Source: JAAXHV01 sp965207165
GTDB lineage: Bacteria; Pseudomonadota; Gammaproteobacteria; Eutrophobiales; Eutrophobiaceae
Direction: 5' to 3'
Length of the DNA: 64,000 nt
Assembly (NCBI GenBank): GCA_965207165.1
Contig: OZ242265.1
Location: forward strand, 310,001-374,000
This document shows positions 16,972 to 25,566 of this stretch, piece after piece. The notes under the pieces were generated by a model, which saw nothing but the letters and a program-made list of their open reading frames with translations, did no database searches and was not told the origin of the DNA. Position numbers and translations under genes: made by a program. The first letter of the stretch is position 1; every line of letters begins with the position of its first letter.

Positions 16972-18633
16972 ATGACTGAGTCAGTACAACGCGAATCCAT
17001 GGAATATGACGTGGTCATTGTCGGCGGCGGCCCGGCAGGACTGGCCACAGCCATCCATCTCAAGACACTGGCGCAACAGATGGAACGGGACATCAGTGTG
17101 TGCCTGCTGGAAAAAGGTTCCGAGATCGGGGCCCACATTCTTTCCGGCGCCGTGGTCGAGACGCGCGCCCTGGACGAACTGATTCCTGACTGGAAACAGC
17201 GGGGGGCGCCATTAAATACACCAGTCAGTAAGGACCTTATGTATTTCCTGACCGGCGAAAAGTCCGCCATCAGGGTTCCCGGCCCCTTCGTACCGGCAAG
17301 CATGCATAACCGGGGTAATTATATCGTCAGCCTGGGGAATGTTTGCCGCTGGCTGGCAGAGCAGGCGGAGGCGCTGGAGGTTGAGATATATCCCGGATTC
17401 GCGGCCACTGAAATCCTCTTCGATGAAGCAGGAAGCGTGGCAGGCGTTGCAACGGGAGATATGGGCATATCCGCAGCGGGACAGCATAAGGATACCTTTG
17501 AACCGGGCATGGAACTGCGCGCCGGGTATACCGTTTTTGCGGAGGGCAGCCGGGGGCACCTGGGCAGGCAGCTCATCGACCGCTACAAGCTGGACGCGGA
17601 CTGCGACCCGCAACATTACGGCCTGGGCATCAAGGAACTGTGGGAGGTCGCTCCGGAGAACTTCCAGGCAGGCCTGGTGGTGCACGGTTCGGGCTGGCCT
17701 TTGACCAGTGAGGCGTCCGGCGGTTTTTTCCTTTATCACCTGGACCAGAACCAGGTTGTAGTGGGATTGATCATAGACCTGAATTACTCCAACCCGTACA
17801 TCAGTCCTTTTGATGAGTTTCAACATTTCAAACACCACCCCGTGGTGGCGAAAACCCTGTCCGGAGGCAGCCGCCTGGCATACGGCGCCCGGTCAATCAC
17901 CAAGGGCGGATTGAATTCACTGCCGAAAATGTCCATGCCCGGCGCATTGCTCGTCGGGTGTGATGCGGGGACGCTGAATTTTGCCAAGATCAAGGGTACC
18001 CACACAGCCATGAAATCGGGCATGGTGGCTGCAGAAACCCTGATGGCGGAACTCAATGCGGAAGGAGCGGGCGGCAAGGACCTGGTTGCCTATCGCGAGA
18101 ATTTCCTTGCTTCCTGGGCTCACAGCGATATCTACCGGTCACGGAATTTCGGCTCAGCCCTGCACAAACTCGGAATGTACCTGGGTGCCGCATTCAACCT
18201 GTTCGACCAGTCAGTCTTGTCCGGCAGGTTCCCGCTGACCCTGCATGACAGGAAGGCGGACAACGAATGCCTGAAACCGGCCGCGGACTGCAAGGAAATC
18301 AACTATCCGAAACCGGATGGCGTACTGAGTTTTGACAAACTCTCCTCAGTATTCATTTCCAACACCAACCACGAAGAGGACCAGCCCTGCCATCTGACGC
18401 TGAAGGACGACAAGGCCCCTGTTGAGACGAATTTAAAGCTGTACGCTGCGCCCGAGCAGCGCTACTGCCCGGCAGGCGTTTACGAGATTGTCACCCAGGA
18501 CAATCATCCGCGGCTGCAGATCAATGCCCAGAACTGCGTGCATTGCAAAACCTGTGATATCAAGGACCCCACCCAGAACATCACCTGGGTTGCCCCCGAA
18601 GGCGGGGGAGGACCGAACTATCCGGGGATGTGA
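16972..18633 (+). CDS. Electron transfer flavoprotein-ubiquinone oxidoreductase
   Basis: Membrane-associated flavo-iron-sulfur enzyme that passes electrons from ETF to ubiquinone during fatty-acid and amino-acid oxidation. The chosen ATG gives 553 residues; a GTG eight codons upstream is possible. The FAD-binding dinucleotide motif VVIVGGGPAGLATAIHL is at the N-terminus. The C-terminus carries the 4Fe-4S ferredoxin-like cysteines in CPAGVYE and NCVHCKTCDIKDPTQNITW, followed by GGGPNYPGM, a strong family signature. No ETF subunit genes are next to it. An AT-rich long hairpin follows the stop codon. Confidence 0.95.
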   Translation: MTESVQRESMEYDVVIVGGGPAGLATAIHLKTLAQQMERDISVCLLEKGSEIGAHILSGAVVETRALDELIPDWKQRGAPLNTPVSKDLMYFLTGEKSAIRVPGPFVPASMHNRGNYIVSLGNVCRWLAEQAEALEVEIYPGFAATEILFDEAGSVAGVATGDMGISAAGQHKDTFEPGMELRAGYTVFAEGSRGHLGRQLIDRYKLDADCDPQHYGLGIKELWEVAPENFQAGLVVHGSGWPLTSEASGGFFLYHLDQNQVVVGLIIDLNYSNPYISPFDEFQHFKHHPVVAKTLSGGSRLAYGARSITKGGLNSLPKMSMPGALLVGCDAGTLNFAKIKGTHTAMKSGMVAAETLMAELNAEGAGGKDLVAYRENFLASWAHSDIYRSRNFGSALHKLGMYLGAAFNLFDQSVLSGRFPLTLHDRKADNECLKPAADCKEINYPKPDGVLSFDKLSSVFISNTNHEEDQPCHLTLKDDKAPVETNLKLYAAPEQRYCPAGVYEIVTQDNHPRLQINAQNCVHCKTCDIKDPTQNITWVAPEGGGGPNYPGM

Positions 18634-18635
18634 TT

Positions 18636-18717
18636 CAATTAGGAATTACGAATTAGGAATTACGAATTATAAGGAGGACTCCTAATTCCTAATTCCTAAT
18701 TCGTAATTCGTAATTGT
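18636..18717. repeat. AATTAGGAATTACG repeats forming a long stem between convergent genes
   Basis: Left arm 18636-18676 consists of alternating AATTAGG and AATTACG units. Right arm 18679-18717 is its imperfect reverse complement, with AAGGAGGACTCCTAA at the turn. The stem fills the 88-bp space between etf-qo and the MBL gene, so it could stop transcription from both sides. A shorter relative overlaps the end of the antiporter gene (6928-6947). Confidence 0.7.
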
Positions 18718-18721
18718 CATG

Positions 18722-19681
18722 TCACTCCCACTCCAGTTCGGCAAAGGCTTTGGTGACGTTACGCCTGTGGTTCTGCTCATGCAGCAGCCACCTGGTTTTT
18801 TCCTCCTTGCCGACGTTTTCCACCACGTCTTCCATGAACGTCCCCTTGTTGATTTCACTCCTGGTATCGTTTAACAGCATAGCAAGGTAATCGTCCTGTG
18901 CGCTTGCCGCTTCCGGCCAGGGCATGGTTATCGGACCGTGCCCGGGTATGACGTGATTCGCCTCCAGTGATTTCAGTTTTTCCATGGTCTTCAGCCAGCC
19001 CTTCAGGCTGGCGTCCAGGACCGGTATTCTGTCGATAAAAAGCAGGTCGGAGAGCCACAGGGTCCCGGTTTTTTTGTCGTAAACCGACAAGTCGGTATAG
19101 GAGTGGGACGGGGGGTGCGCCGTGAGCGTAATTACCCGGTTGCCAAGGTCCAGGTCCAGTTCACCGGAAACCGCGATATCAGGGCCGATAATAGAACCGT
19201 CCCCGGGGTTTTCTCCCAGATCGGCAGTAAATTCAGACAGAAAGAATGGACGGTTATACTCCATTTCCTGGACCAGGTTTTCGTGGCCGACAAAGCTGGC
19301 CTGATCGTCTTTGAAGGCAGCGTTGCCCAGTACGTGGTCGTAGTGGATGTGGGTATTGATTACGTAACAGACGGGGAGGGAAGATATTGTTCTTACGGCT
19401 TCCCTGAGCTTGCCGCCAATATCGATGGAGCCACCCGTATCTATAACCGCGATACATTCATCCCCGATGATAAAGCCGATGTTGGCGATATCGTCGTGGT
19501 CAGCATGCTCCAGTTCAACGTGTTTGCCCTGGTGGACGTAAATCCCCTCGCTGATCTCGGTCAGGTTGAACGCCGCATTGTTGCCGGGAGAAGCACAGGT
19601 AATGCTGCCCAGCAATACCAGCGGCAACCATGCCCAGGAGAACGTACAGGCTGATTTCAAGGTGTATGGGTTAACGTTCAT
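18722..19681 (-). CDS. Exported MBL-fold zinc metallohydrolase
   Basis: 319-residue protein from the preferred ATG at 19681; an upstream extension to 19750 lacks signal-peptide character. Residues 1-31 form a signal peptide with hydrophobic core FSWAWLPLVLLGSITCAS, whose Cys could also be lipidated. The metallo-beta-lactamase fold shows the zinc motif NTHIHYDHVLGN, then SHSYTDLSVYD, SDLLFIDRIPVLD and VIPGHGPI. The sequence resembles the quinoprotein relay group of MBL hydrolases, but no PQQ-dehydrogenase gene is nearby, so the substrate is unknown. The C-terminal region RWLLHEQNHRRNVTKAFAEL has no assigned role. Confidence 0.85.
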   Translation of the reverse strand: MNVNPYTLKSACTFSWAWLPLVLLGSITCASPGNNAAFNLTEISEGIYVHQGKHVELEHADHDDIANIGFIIGDECIAVIDTGGSIDIGGKLREAVRTISSLPVCYVINTHIHYDHVLGNAAFKDDQASFVGHENLVQEMEYNRPFFLSEFTADLGENPGDGSIIGPDIAVSGELDLDLGNRVITLTAHPPSHSYTDLSVYDKKTGTLWLSDLLFIDRIPVLDASLKGWLKTMEKLKSLEANHVIPGHGPITMPWPEAASAQDDYLAMLLNDTRSEINKGTFMEDVVENVGKEEKTRWLLHEQNHRRNVTKAFAELEWE

Positions 19682-19834
19682 TGATCTTTTCACGCCGGTT
19701 AATATAGTCATCAGGCACCAATACGGCACGCTGTTAATCATAAGCAACATTTTGCTTGTAGTCTTTAGAAATTTAGACTAACTTTAAGTTGTGTTCTATT
19801 CAATTCGATTTTACCTAACCTTCCGGAGGATTTT

Positions 19835-20062
19835 ATGTTCGAATATGAGCAGGAGATCGTCAATGTATTACTGAGTGAAAATGAAAATTTTAAGCGACTG
19901 CATTCAAGACATGGCGAATTGAAGGAGAAAGTAAAGGATGCCAATTCAGGAATTGCGCCATTGGATGGGTACGTGTTGGATAACCTGAAAAAAGAAAAAT
20001 TGCACGTTAAGGATCAAATGGCGGCTATCATAAATCATTATCGTCAAAACCGCCTCAACTGA
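19835..20062 (+). CDS. DUF465 (YdcH) family small protein
   Basis: 75-residue, mostly helical cytoplasmic protein. The pattern FKRLHSRHGELKEKVKD followed by LDNLKKEKLHVKDQM is typical of the DUF465/YdcH family, short helical hairpins of unknown function. A strong ribosome-binding site, GGAGG, lies 6-10 bp before the ATG. A good intrinsic terminator about 50 bp after the stop makes it a monocistronic unit. Confidence 0.9.
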   Translation: MFEYEQEIVNVLLSENENFKRLHSRHGELKEKVKDANSGIAPLDGYVLDNLKKEKLHVKDQMAAIINHYRQNRLN

Positions 20063-20110
20063 GCTTCCCGCGACAATAGTCAAATAATAAAAACCCGCTT
20101 GTATGAACAA

Positions 20111-20133
20111 CCCCGCAACTGCGGGGTTTTTTT
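20111..20133 (+). terminator. Intrinsic terminator after the DUF465 gene
   Basis: CCCCGC-AACT-GCGGGG (20111-20126) followed directly by a run of seven T. This is a textbook rho-independent terminator. It lies beside the 3' end of the convergent TauE-type gene, whose stop begins at 20132. Confidence 0.92.
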
Positions 20134-20944
20134 ATACCAGCGCCAGCCGCCCGCCAATGAGCAGCAGCATCAAGGCAAGCAGCATACGCATGAGTTTTTC
20201 CGGCAACTGCACGCCGGTATGGCTGCCCAGGTAGATGCCCGGAAGCGAACCGATTATCAGGCTGAGCAGTAACTGGAAATCCACTGATCCCAGGTGCCAG
20301 TGGCCCAGACCCGCTATGGCGGTAATGGGGATCGCGTGGGCGAGGTCCGTACCGACGATCCTGACGGTGCTGAACCTCGGGTAGAGAAAAAACAGAAATG
20401 CCGCGCCGAGAGCGCCGGCCCCGACCGAAGAGAGGGTCACCAGTACGCCGATGATTACACCGGCAAGGATCGTCATCGGAGTACGCAATTTCCTGTGAAT
20501 TGTACGTATAAACTGGAATGGCTCAGTTCGGCCCAGGGACTGTAACCGGCCTTTAAACAGGATGACCAGGGACGTCAGGATCAGGGCGATACTCAGCATG
20601 GAGGTAATGATGGGTTCATAGTTGATACCCATGTTCGCCAGTTGTTTAAGTATGAATACGGCGGCCAGCGTAGCCGGGATACTGCCGGTGGATAATAACC
20701 TGACCACCCTCCAGTCAATAGTCCCCTGTTTCTGGTGGGGGAAAATACCACCTGCCTTGGTAATTGCAGCATATAACAGGTCGGTACCGACCGCTATCGA
20801 TGGTTTAATGCTGAATACCAGCACAAGGATGGGCGTCATCAGGGAGCCGCCGCCCACTCCGGTAAGACCAATAATGAAACCGACGACAAACCCGGCGAAG
20901 GTAAAACCAATATCCATCAGAACAACGAAAATACCCGCATTCAA
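20132..20944 (-). CDS. TauE/SafE-family permease (probable sulfite or sulfonate exporter)
   Basis: 270-residue inner-membrane protein with about eight spans in two similar halves. The family signature GFIIGLTGVGGGSLMTPIL is near the N-terminus, echoed by VTLSSVGAGALGAAFLFFLY in the second half. TauE/SafE members move sulfite, sulfoacetate or related anions. Divergent placement next to a CysB-like regulator and near an APS-reductase-type CysH supports a sulfur role by inference. The initiator could also be the Met at residue 10. Confidence 0.85.
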   Translation of the reverse strand: MNAGIFVVLMDIGFTFAGFVVGFIIGLTGVGGGSLMTPILVLVFSIKPSIAVGTDLLYAAITKAGGIFPHQKQGTIDWRVVRLLSTGSIPATLAAVFILKQLANMGINYEPIITSMLSIALILTSLVILFKGRLQSLGRTEPFQFIRTIHRKLRTPMTILAGVIIGVLVTLSSVGAGALGAAFLFFLYPRFSTVRIVGTDLAHAIPITAIAGLGHWHLGSVDFQLLLSLIIGSLPGIYLGSHTGVQLPEKLMRMLLALMLLLIGGRLALV

Positions 20945-21050
20945 GAAAAGGATGCCAGTCTAAGCGCATTCATCTATACTTAAAAGTAATTATTTCCCAT
21001 ATTTTTAGAACTGAACGTCATAAGAAACCTGAAATGCAGGAGTAGCAGAG

Positions 21051-22025
21051 ATGAAATTGCAGCAGTTGCACTATATCCGGGAAGTTGCCAAACACGGACT
21101 TAACGTGTCTGCCACTGCCGAGAGGCTTTATACGTCCCAATCGGGGATCAGCAAACAGATCCGCATGCTGGAGGATGAGCTGGGCTTGAAGATATTCCAG
21201 CGCGGCGGTAAGCACCTGACCGAAATTACCCAGGCCGGCCGGGTGATTATCTCTCTTGCCGGCGAGATCCTGGATAAAGTGGATAAACTGAAACAGGTAG
21301 CCCTCGAATATACCGATGAAAACAAGGGCACCCTTTCGATCGCGACGACCCACACCCAGGCGCGCTATGTTTTGCCCCCCATAGTTCGGCACTTCCGCGA
21401 GAAGTACCCGCAGGTAGCATTGCACATGCACCAGGGCACGCCGATGCAGATATCCGAACTGGCCTCCAAGGGCACGGTAGAGTTTGCCATTGCAACAGAA
21501 GCCCTGGAATTATTTGAGAACCTGGTCATGATGCCCTGTTACCACTGGAACCGCAGCGTTATCGTTCCACAGGACCACCCGTTGACCCGGCTTGACGAGT
21601 TGACCCTGGAGGCTATTGCCGCCTATCCCATCGTCACCTATGTGTTCGGTTTTACCGGCCGGTCACAACTGGACCGGGCGTTTGACGAAGCCGGTCTGCG
21701 GCCACAGGTCGTCTTCACTGCAGCTGATTCAGATGTAATCAAGACCTATGTGAGGACAGGTATGGGAGCAGGCATCATGGCAAGCATGGCTTATGATGCA
21801 GTTCAGGACGCCGACCTTGTATCCATTGACGCCAGCCATTTGTTTGAACACGCCACCACCCGGATCGGCTTTCGGCGGGGGATATTTCTGCGAAATTACA
21901 TGTATGATTTCATTGAACTGTTTGCGCCCCACCTGACGCGGCACGTAGTACAACAAGCGGCGCAGACGGATAACAAGAGACAACTGGATCAACTGTTCCA
22001 GGGGCTGGCATTGCCCGTTCTTTGA
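21051..22025 (+). CDS. CysB-like LysR-family transcriptional regulator
   Basis: 324-residue regulator. The N-terminal winged helix reads MKLQQLHYIREVAKHGLNVS, then AERLYTSQSGISKQIRMLED, a close match to CysB and Cbl. The effector domain includes TTHTQARYVLPPIV and the ligand-pocket sequence EALELFENLVMMPCYHWNRS, also typical of CysB/Cbl. CysB responds to N-acetylserine and controls sulfate assimilation; whether this copy is CysB or a Cbl-like paralogue cannot be settled here. It diverges from the TauE-type permease across about 106 bp and converges with cysH. Confidence 0.92.
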   Translation: MKLQQLHYIREVAKHGLNVSATAERLYTSQSGISKQIRMLEDELGLKIFQRGGKHLTEITQAGRVIISLAGEILDKVDKLKQVALEYTDENKGTLSIATTHTQARYVLPPIVRHFREKYPQVALHMHQGTPMQISELASKGTVEFAIATEALELFENLVMMPCYHWNRSVIVPQDHPLTRLDELTLEAIAAYPIVTYVFGFTGRSQLDRAFDEAGLRPQVVFTAADSDVIKTYVRTGMGAGIMASMAYDAVQDADLVSIDASHLFEHATTRIGFRRGIFLRNYMYDFIELFAPHLTRHVVQQAAQTDNKRQLDQLFQGLALPVL

Positions 22026-22095
22026 ATAAATGCGCAGTCGCCGGACCGCAGCGCGCTGTCGGCAGTGAGTTTCTTTAAGAAAGTGACATACAGCG

Positions 22096-22824
22096 TTATC
22101 CGCTGTTGCCGGAATTACCTGCGTGCAGGCCGCATTCCTTCTTGGTTGCCTCTTCCCACCACCAGCGGCCGGCGCGCTCATGCTGGTTAGGCAATACCGG
22201 ACGGGTGCAGGGTTCGCAACCGATACTGATATAACCCCTGTTATGCAACTCGTTGTACGGTACTCCATTTTCCCGGATATAGGTCCAGACCTGCTCCGAA
22301 GTCCAGTTCGCCAGGGGGTTGAATTTATACAGCGTATGACCGTCAGACGAGAATGCAGCGTCGGCCTCAATCACGGGCACGTTCGCCCTGGTCGGACTCT
22401 GGTCTTTACGCTGGCCTGTAATCCAGGCGTCAACAGTATGCAGTTTCCGGCGTAGTGGTACGATTTTACGAACCCCGCAGCACTCCTTGTGTCCGTCCTT
22501 GTAGAAACTGTAGAGGCCTTTTTCCCTGACGAATTTGTCCAGTTGTGCGGTATCAGGCGACAATACTTCCAGTTTGATGTTATAGCGTTCCCTGACCTGT
22601 TCCAGAAAACGGTAGGTCTCGATGTGCAGGCGGCCCGTATCCAGGGAGAACACCTGGAGGTCCGGGTTTATCCGGCTCGCCATATCGACGAGCACCACAT
22701 CTTCCGCGCCGCTGAAAGAGATGGCTATGTTGTGAAAATTCCGGTAGGCAAAATCCAGTACTTCATCCGGGCCTTTATCCCTGAGTGTCCTGGCATGAGC
22801 TTCAATGTCAAATGTATTGGTCAT
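22096..22824 (-). CDS. cysH: Assimilatory APS reductase-type CysH
   Basis: 242-residue cytoplasmic enzyme that reduces activated sulfate to sulfite. The nucleotide-binding region SFSGAEDVVLVDMA and the C-terminal ECGLH with the catalytic Cys are present. Two extra cysteine pairs, KECCGVRK and GCEPCTRP, form the CC...CxxC 4Fe-4S cluster pattern. By established family rules this marks an adenylyl-sulfate reductase rather than the cluster-free PAPS reductase of E. coli. The predicted donor is thioredoxin. The gene converges on the CysB-like regulator, its plausible controller. Confidence 0.93.
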   Translation of the reverse strand: MTNTFDIEAHARTLRDKGPDEVLDFAYRNFHNIAISFSGAEDVVLVDMASRINPDLQVFSLDTGRLHIETYRFLEQVRERYNIKLEVLSPDTAQLDKFVREKGLYSFYKDGHKECCGVRKIVPLRRKLHTVDAWITGQRKDQSPTRANVPVIEADAAFSSDGHTLYKFNPLANWTSEQVWTYIRENGVPYNELHNRGYISIGCEPCTRPVLPNQHERAGRWWWEEATKKECGLHAGNSGNSG

Positions 22825-22919
22825 AATGTAGTCCGAAGGATTGCTTCCCGGAGCGGGAAATACCCTTAAAAGGCGGCTACACTAGCAACAATACTTATTC
22901 CAATCAATAATAACTAATT

Positions 22920-23678
22920 CTATTTATATAGCTTTTTGATATAAGACGCGTTAAGTGTCGTGTTTTTATCCCGGCTCACCCATTGCATCTCTATCTGATC
23001 TATCAGTCTTTCCCATAAGGATGCAGGGTCGTCGGTGAATACCAGGCTGTTATCGGAGCTGAATAAATGCCAGCCTTCGCGCAGGAGTTCCTGTTCCAGT
23101 TGACCCGGATACCAGCCGGCATAACCCGCGTACAAACGAACGCGAAACTGTCCTGTTTCCTGTTCCAGTAAGTCCCGCACGCCCCGCAGGTCCGAGATTT
23201 GAAAAATGTTGTCGACAACATGGTAATGACCGTCAAGGCCGGCATCGCTTTGTACCAGCAGACGCAGGCTGCTCAGCCTGACCGGCCCGCCGAGGTAAAG
23301 ATTGTATGAAGCAAGGCCCAGATCCTTTAACTGGGGCAGTATTTCTGCAGCAGGATTATCCAGCGGACGGTTCAGGACGAGACCGACGGTTCCCGTTTCC
23401 TCGTATTCCGTGATCAACAGCACCGTGTTGGAAAAGTTGGGGTCCGTCATTGACTTCCGGGCAACCAGGAGAACTCCCCGGGCAAGCCTGACCTGTTGAT
23501 TTATTCCGGGCGTTTCCTGTTTCAGCGAGTAGTAATCGGCCTGGCGCATCAAGTGCCCGGCCTGTTCTGCCTGGATCACCATACTCACGCCCGGCAGCAG
23601 GAGGAATACCAAAAAAGCCGCCACTACGCGACGGAGTTTCCTGCCTGGCAGTATGGTACCTGTAAATTTATGATACAT
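22920..23678 (-). CDS. YqgE/AlgH (DUF179) family protein with N-terminal hydrophobic segment
   Basis: 252-residue protein from the preferred ATG at 23678. The DUF179 domain (about 65-245) shows GVLLVARKSMTDPNFSNTVL, TGTVGLVLNRPL, YLGGPV and AGYAGWYPGQLEQEL. Unlike cytosolic YqgE, it has an N-terminal extension with the hydrophobic run RRVVAAFLVFLLLPGVSMVI, resembling a signal peptide or membrane anchor. A start at 23726 would lie only 6 bp from the divergent rhodanese start, so the internal ATG is favoured. YqgE function is poorly defined. A cytoplasmic form could begin later if the annotated starts are wrong. Confidence 0.85.
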   Translation of the reverse strand: MYHKFTGTILPGRKLRRVVAAFLVFLLLPGVSMVIQAEQAGHLMRQADYYSLKQETPGINQQVRLARGVLLVARKSMTDPNFSNTVLLITEYEETGTVGLVLNRPLDNPAAEILPQLKDLGLASYNLYLGGPVRLSSLRLLVQSDAGLDGHYHVVDNIFQISDLRGVRDLLEQETGQFRVRLYAGYAGWYPGQLEQELLREGWHLFSSDNSLVFTDDPASLWERLIDQIEMQWVSRDKNTTLNASYIKKLYK

Positions 23679-23732
23679 TTCGATTCCCAGCCACCCGGTG
23701 GCCATAAAATTTATTATAGGTAACATTCAGCT

Positions 23733-24605
23733 ATGTACAAGACGTTAATTGATGCGCAAACCCTGTTCAGGCATCTTTCCGGGCCCGACTGGTCAATTGT
23801 GGATTGCCGGTATGACCTGGTGGATAAAGACGCGGGCTATCAATCCTACCTGTCGGGACATATACCCGGCGCCGTATATGCCGACCTGCACAGGGACCTC
23901 AGCGGCAAGCCTGCTACCGATTGCGGCAGGCATCCCGTACCGGCACCCGGGGAGTTGGCGCTAAAAGTAACCGCGCTGGGGATAGCCGCTCATAAACAGG
24001 TGGTAGCGTATGATAATTCCGGCGGTACATTTGCCGCACGCCTGTGGTGGCTGTTGAACTATGCCGGTCATGACCGGGTGGCGGTTCTGGACGGAGGCCT
24101 GGATGCGTGGAACCAGGAAGGTTACCAATTGGAAACCGGAGAGAACCGGGCCGAAGCAGGGAGTTTCAACGCCGTCCCTGATGCAGGGGCCCTGGTCAGG
24201 TTGAACGAAGTGGAAACTGTTCCGCGCCTGGTGGATTCACGCGAGCCTGACAGGTATGCCGGCAAAGCGGAGCCTGTTGATTCGGTTGCCGGGCACATAC
24301 CCGGCGCGCTAAACCATCACTGGAAAAACAATCTCGACGAGCATGGAAGATTCTTGCCGCCGGAGCGCCTGCGGCAGGGATTTCAGGAGGTGTATGCCGG
24401 TGTGCGCGCGCATGAGATCGCGTTTTACTGCGGCTCAGGTGTTTCCGCCTGTCATAACCTGCTGGCGGCGGTCCATGCCGGCCACCCGCTTCCCAGGTTG
24501 TATGCCGGATCGTGGAGTGAATGGTCCTCGGACCCGTCGCGGCCCGTTGCAGTCGGTACCGAGGGTTTGCCTGTGCCGGACAGCCACGTTGGATCCGGTG
24601 AATAA
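23733..24605 (+). CDS. Two-domain rhodanese (thiosulfate/3-mercaptopyruvate sulfurtransferase)
   Basis: 290-residue sulfurtransferase with an inactive N-terminal and an active C-terminal rhodanese domain. The active-site loop is YCGSGVSACH with catalytic Cys233; CGSGV(T/S)A is usual for the 3-mercaptopyruvate type, although thiosulfate use cannot be excluded. The N-terminal domain retains YLSGHIPGAVYADL and the second has VAGHIPGALNHHW. It overlaps birA by 8 bp and diverges from yqgE. It fits loosely with the nearby sulfur genes. Confidence 0.92.
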   Translation: MYKTLIDAQTLFRHLSGPDWSIVDCRYDLVDKDAGYQSYLSGHIPGAVYADLHRDLSGKPATDCGRHPVPAPGELALKVTALGIAAHKQVVAYDNSGGTFAARLWWLLNYAGHDRVAVLDGGLDAWNQEGYQLETGENRAEAGSFNAVPDAGALVRLNEVETVPRLVDSREPDRYAGKAEPVDSVAGHIPGALNHHWKNNLDEHGRFLPPERLRQGFQEVYAGVRAHEIAFYCGSGVSACHNLLAAVHAGHPLPRLYAGSWSEWSSDPSRPVAVGTEGLPVPDSHVGSGE

Positions 24606-25566
24606 CATCACACTGTTAAGCTGTCTTCTGGATAACGAGTACCATTCGGGCAGCAGGCTGTCGGCACGCCTGGGGGTCAGCCGTACGGTTGTCTGGAAAG
24701 GGGTCAAGCAACTGCGGGGGTTTGGCCTGGCGATAGACGCCAGACACGGCAAGGGTTACCGCCTCCGGGATGAGATTGACCTGCTCGATGAGACGGAAAT
24801 ATTCAGGGAACCGGGCCTGTCTGCAAGCGGGTGCCGGCTTGACATCCTGTTTGACACCGCTTCAACCAACAAGTGTCTGACCGATCGCTTCGGTCAACCT
24901 GATCTGCATAAGCATATCGTCCTTGCCGAAGGCCAGCACGGCGGCAAGGGGCGGCGCGGCAGAACCTGGGAATCTCCGTTCGCCAGGGGGCTGTACCTGT
25001 CCCTGGGCTGGCATTTCGCACTGTCCCCGGCGTCGCTGAATGCCTTGTCGCTGGCATCGGGAGTGGCATTGGTACGGGCACTGAACGGACTGGGCTTGAC
25101 CGGTATGTTACTCAAGTGGCCCAATGACCTGGTTTGCGCCGGCAAGAAAATGGGCGGCATACTGCTCGAGGCACGCAGTGAAACGGCGGCCTCCTGTGAC
25201 GTGGTAATCGGTATCGGTATCAATACCTGCCTGACGGAAGAGTTAAAATCCAGCCTGGACCAGCCGGTAACAGACCTGGCGAGTCATTATCAAAAACTGC
25301 CTGCAAGGAATACGCTCGCGGGGAAGGTCATCAAGGAGCAGTTGCTGATGTTAAACCAGGTAGCTGGCGGGAGAATGGAGGAATACGTGTCGGAATGGCG
25401 GGGTCTGGACTACCTGGCGGGCAGACAGGTGGAGTTGTTCATGCCGGGGCAGGTAATACCGGGCCGCGTCACAGGTGTGGATGATAACGGTCTGTTGCTG
25501 CTGGAGACCGCCACCGGGATCGAAAAGTTCAGCAGCGGCGAAATTCGTGTGAGGGCAATAGATTGA
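24598..25566 (+). CDS. birA: Biotin-[acetyl-CoA-carboxylase] ligase and biotin operon repressor
   Basis: 322 residues from the GTG at 24598, which overlaps the rhodanese stop; a TTG at 24589 is also possible. The N-terminal winged helix contains SGSRLSARLGVSRTVVWKGV, so it is the bifunctional repressor type. The ligase domain has the adenylate-loop signature GGKGRRGRTWESP, then LKWPNDLVCAGKKMGGILLE, and the C-terminal SH3-like domain ends FSSGEIRVRAID. It activates biotin to biotinyl-AMP and attaches it to carboxyl carrier protein. Translation is probably coupled to coaX through a 4-bp overlap. Confidence 0.95.
   Translation: MNNITLLSCLLDNEYHSGSRLSARLGVSRTVVWKGVKQLRGFGLAIDARHGKGYRLRDEIDLLDETEIFREPGLSASGCRLDILFDTASTNKCLTDRFGQPDLHKHIVLAEGQHGGKGRRGRTWESPFARGLYLSLGWHFALSPASLNALSLASGVALVRALNGLGLTGMLLKWPNDLVCAGKKMGGILLEARSETAASCDVVIGIGINTCLTEELKSSLDQPVTDLASHYQKLPARNTLAGKVIKEQLLMLNQVAGGRMEEYVSEWRGLDYLAGRQVELFMPGQVIPGRVTGVDDNGLLLLETATGIEKFSSGEIRVRAID

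Noticed and set aside
10147..22915. Shared TTCCAATCAATA-TAACT at 10151 and 22898 as a repeat
   Set aside because: 17 of 18 matches in AT-rich DNA are expected by chance in a window of this size, and the flanks do not align.
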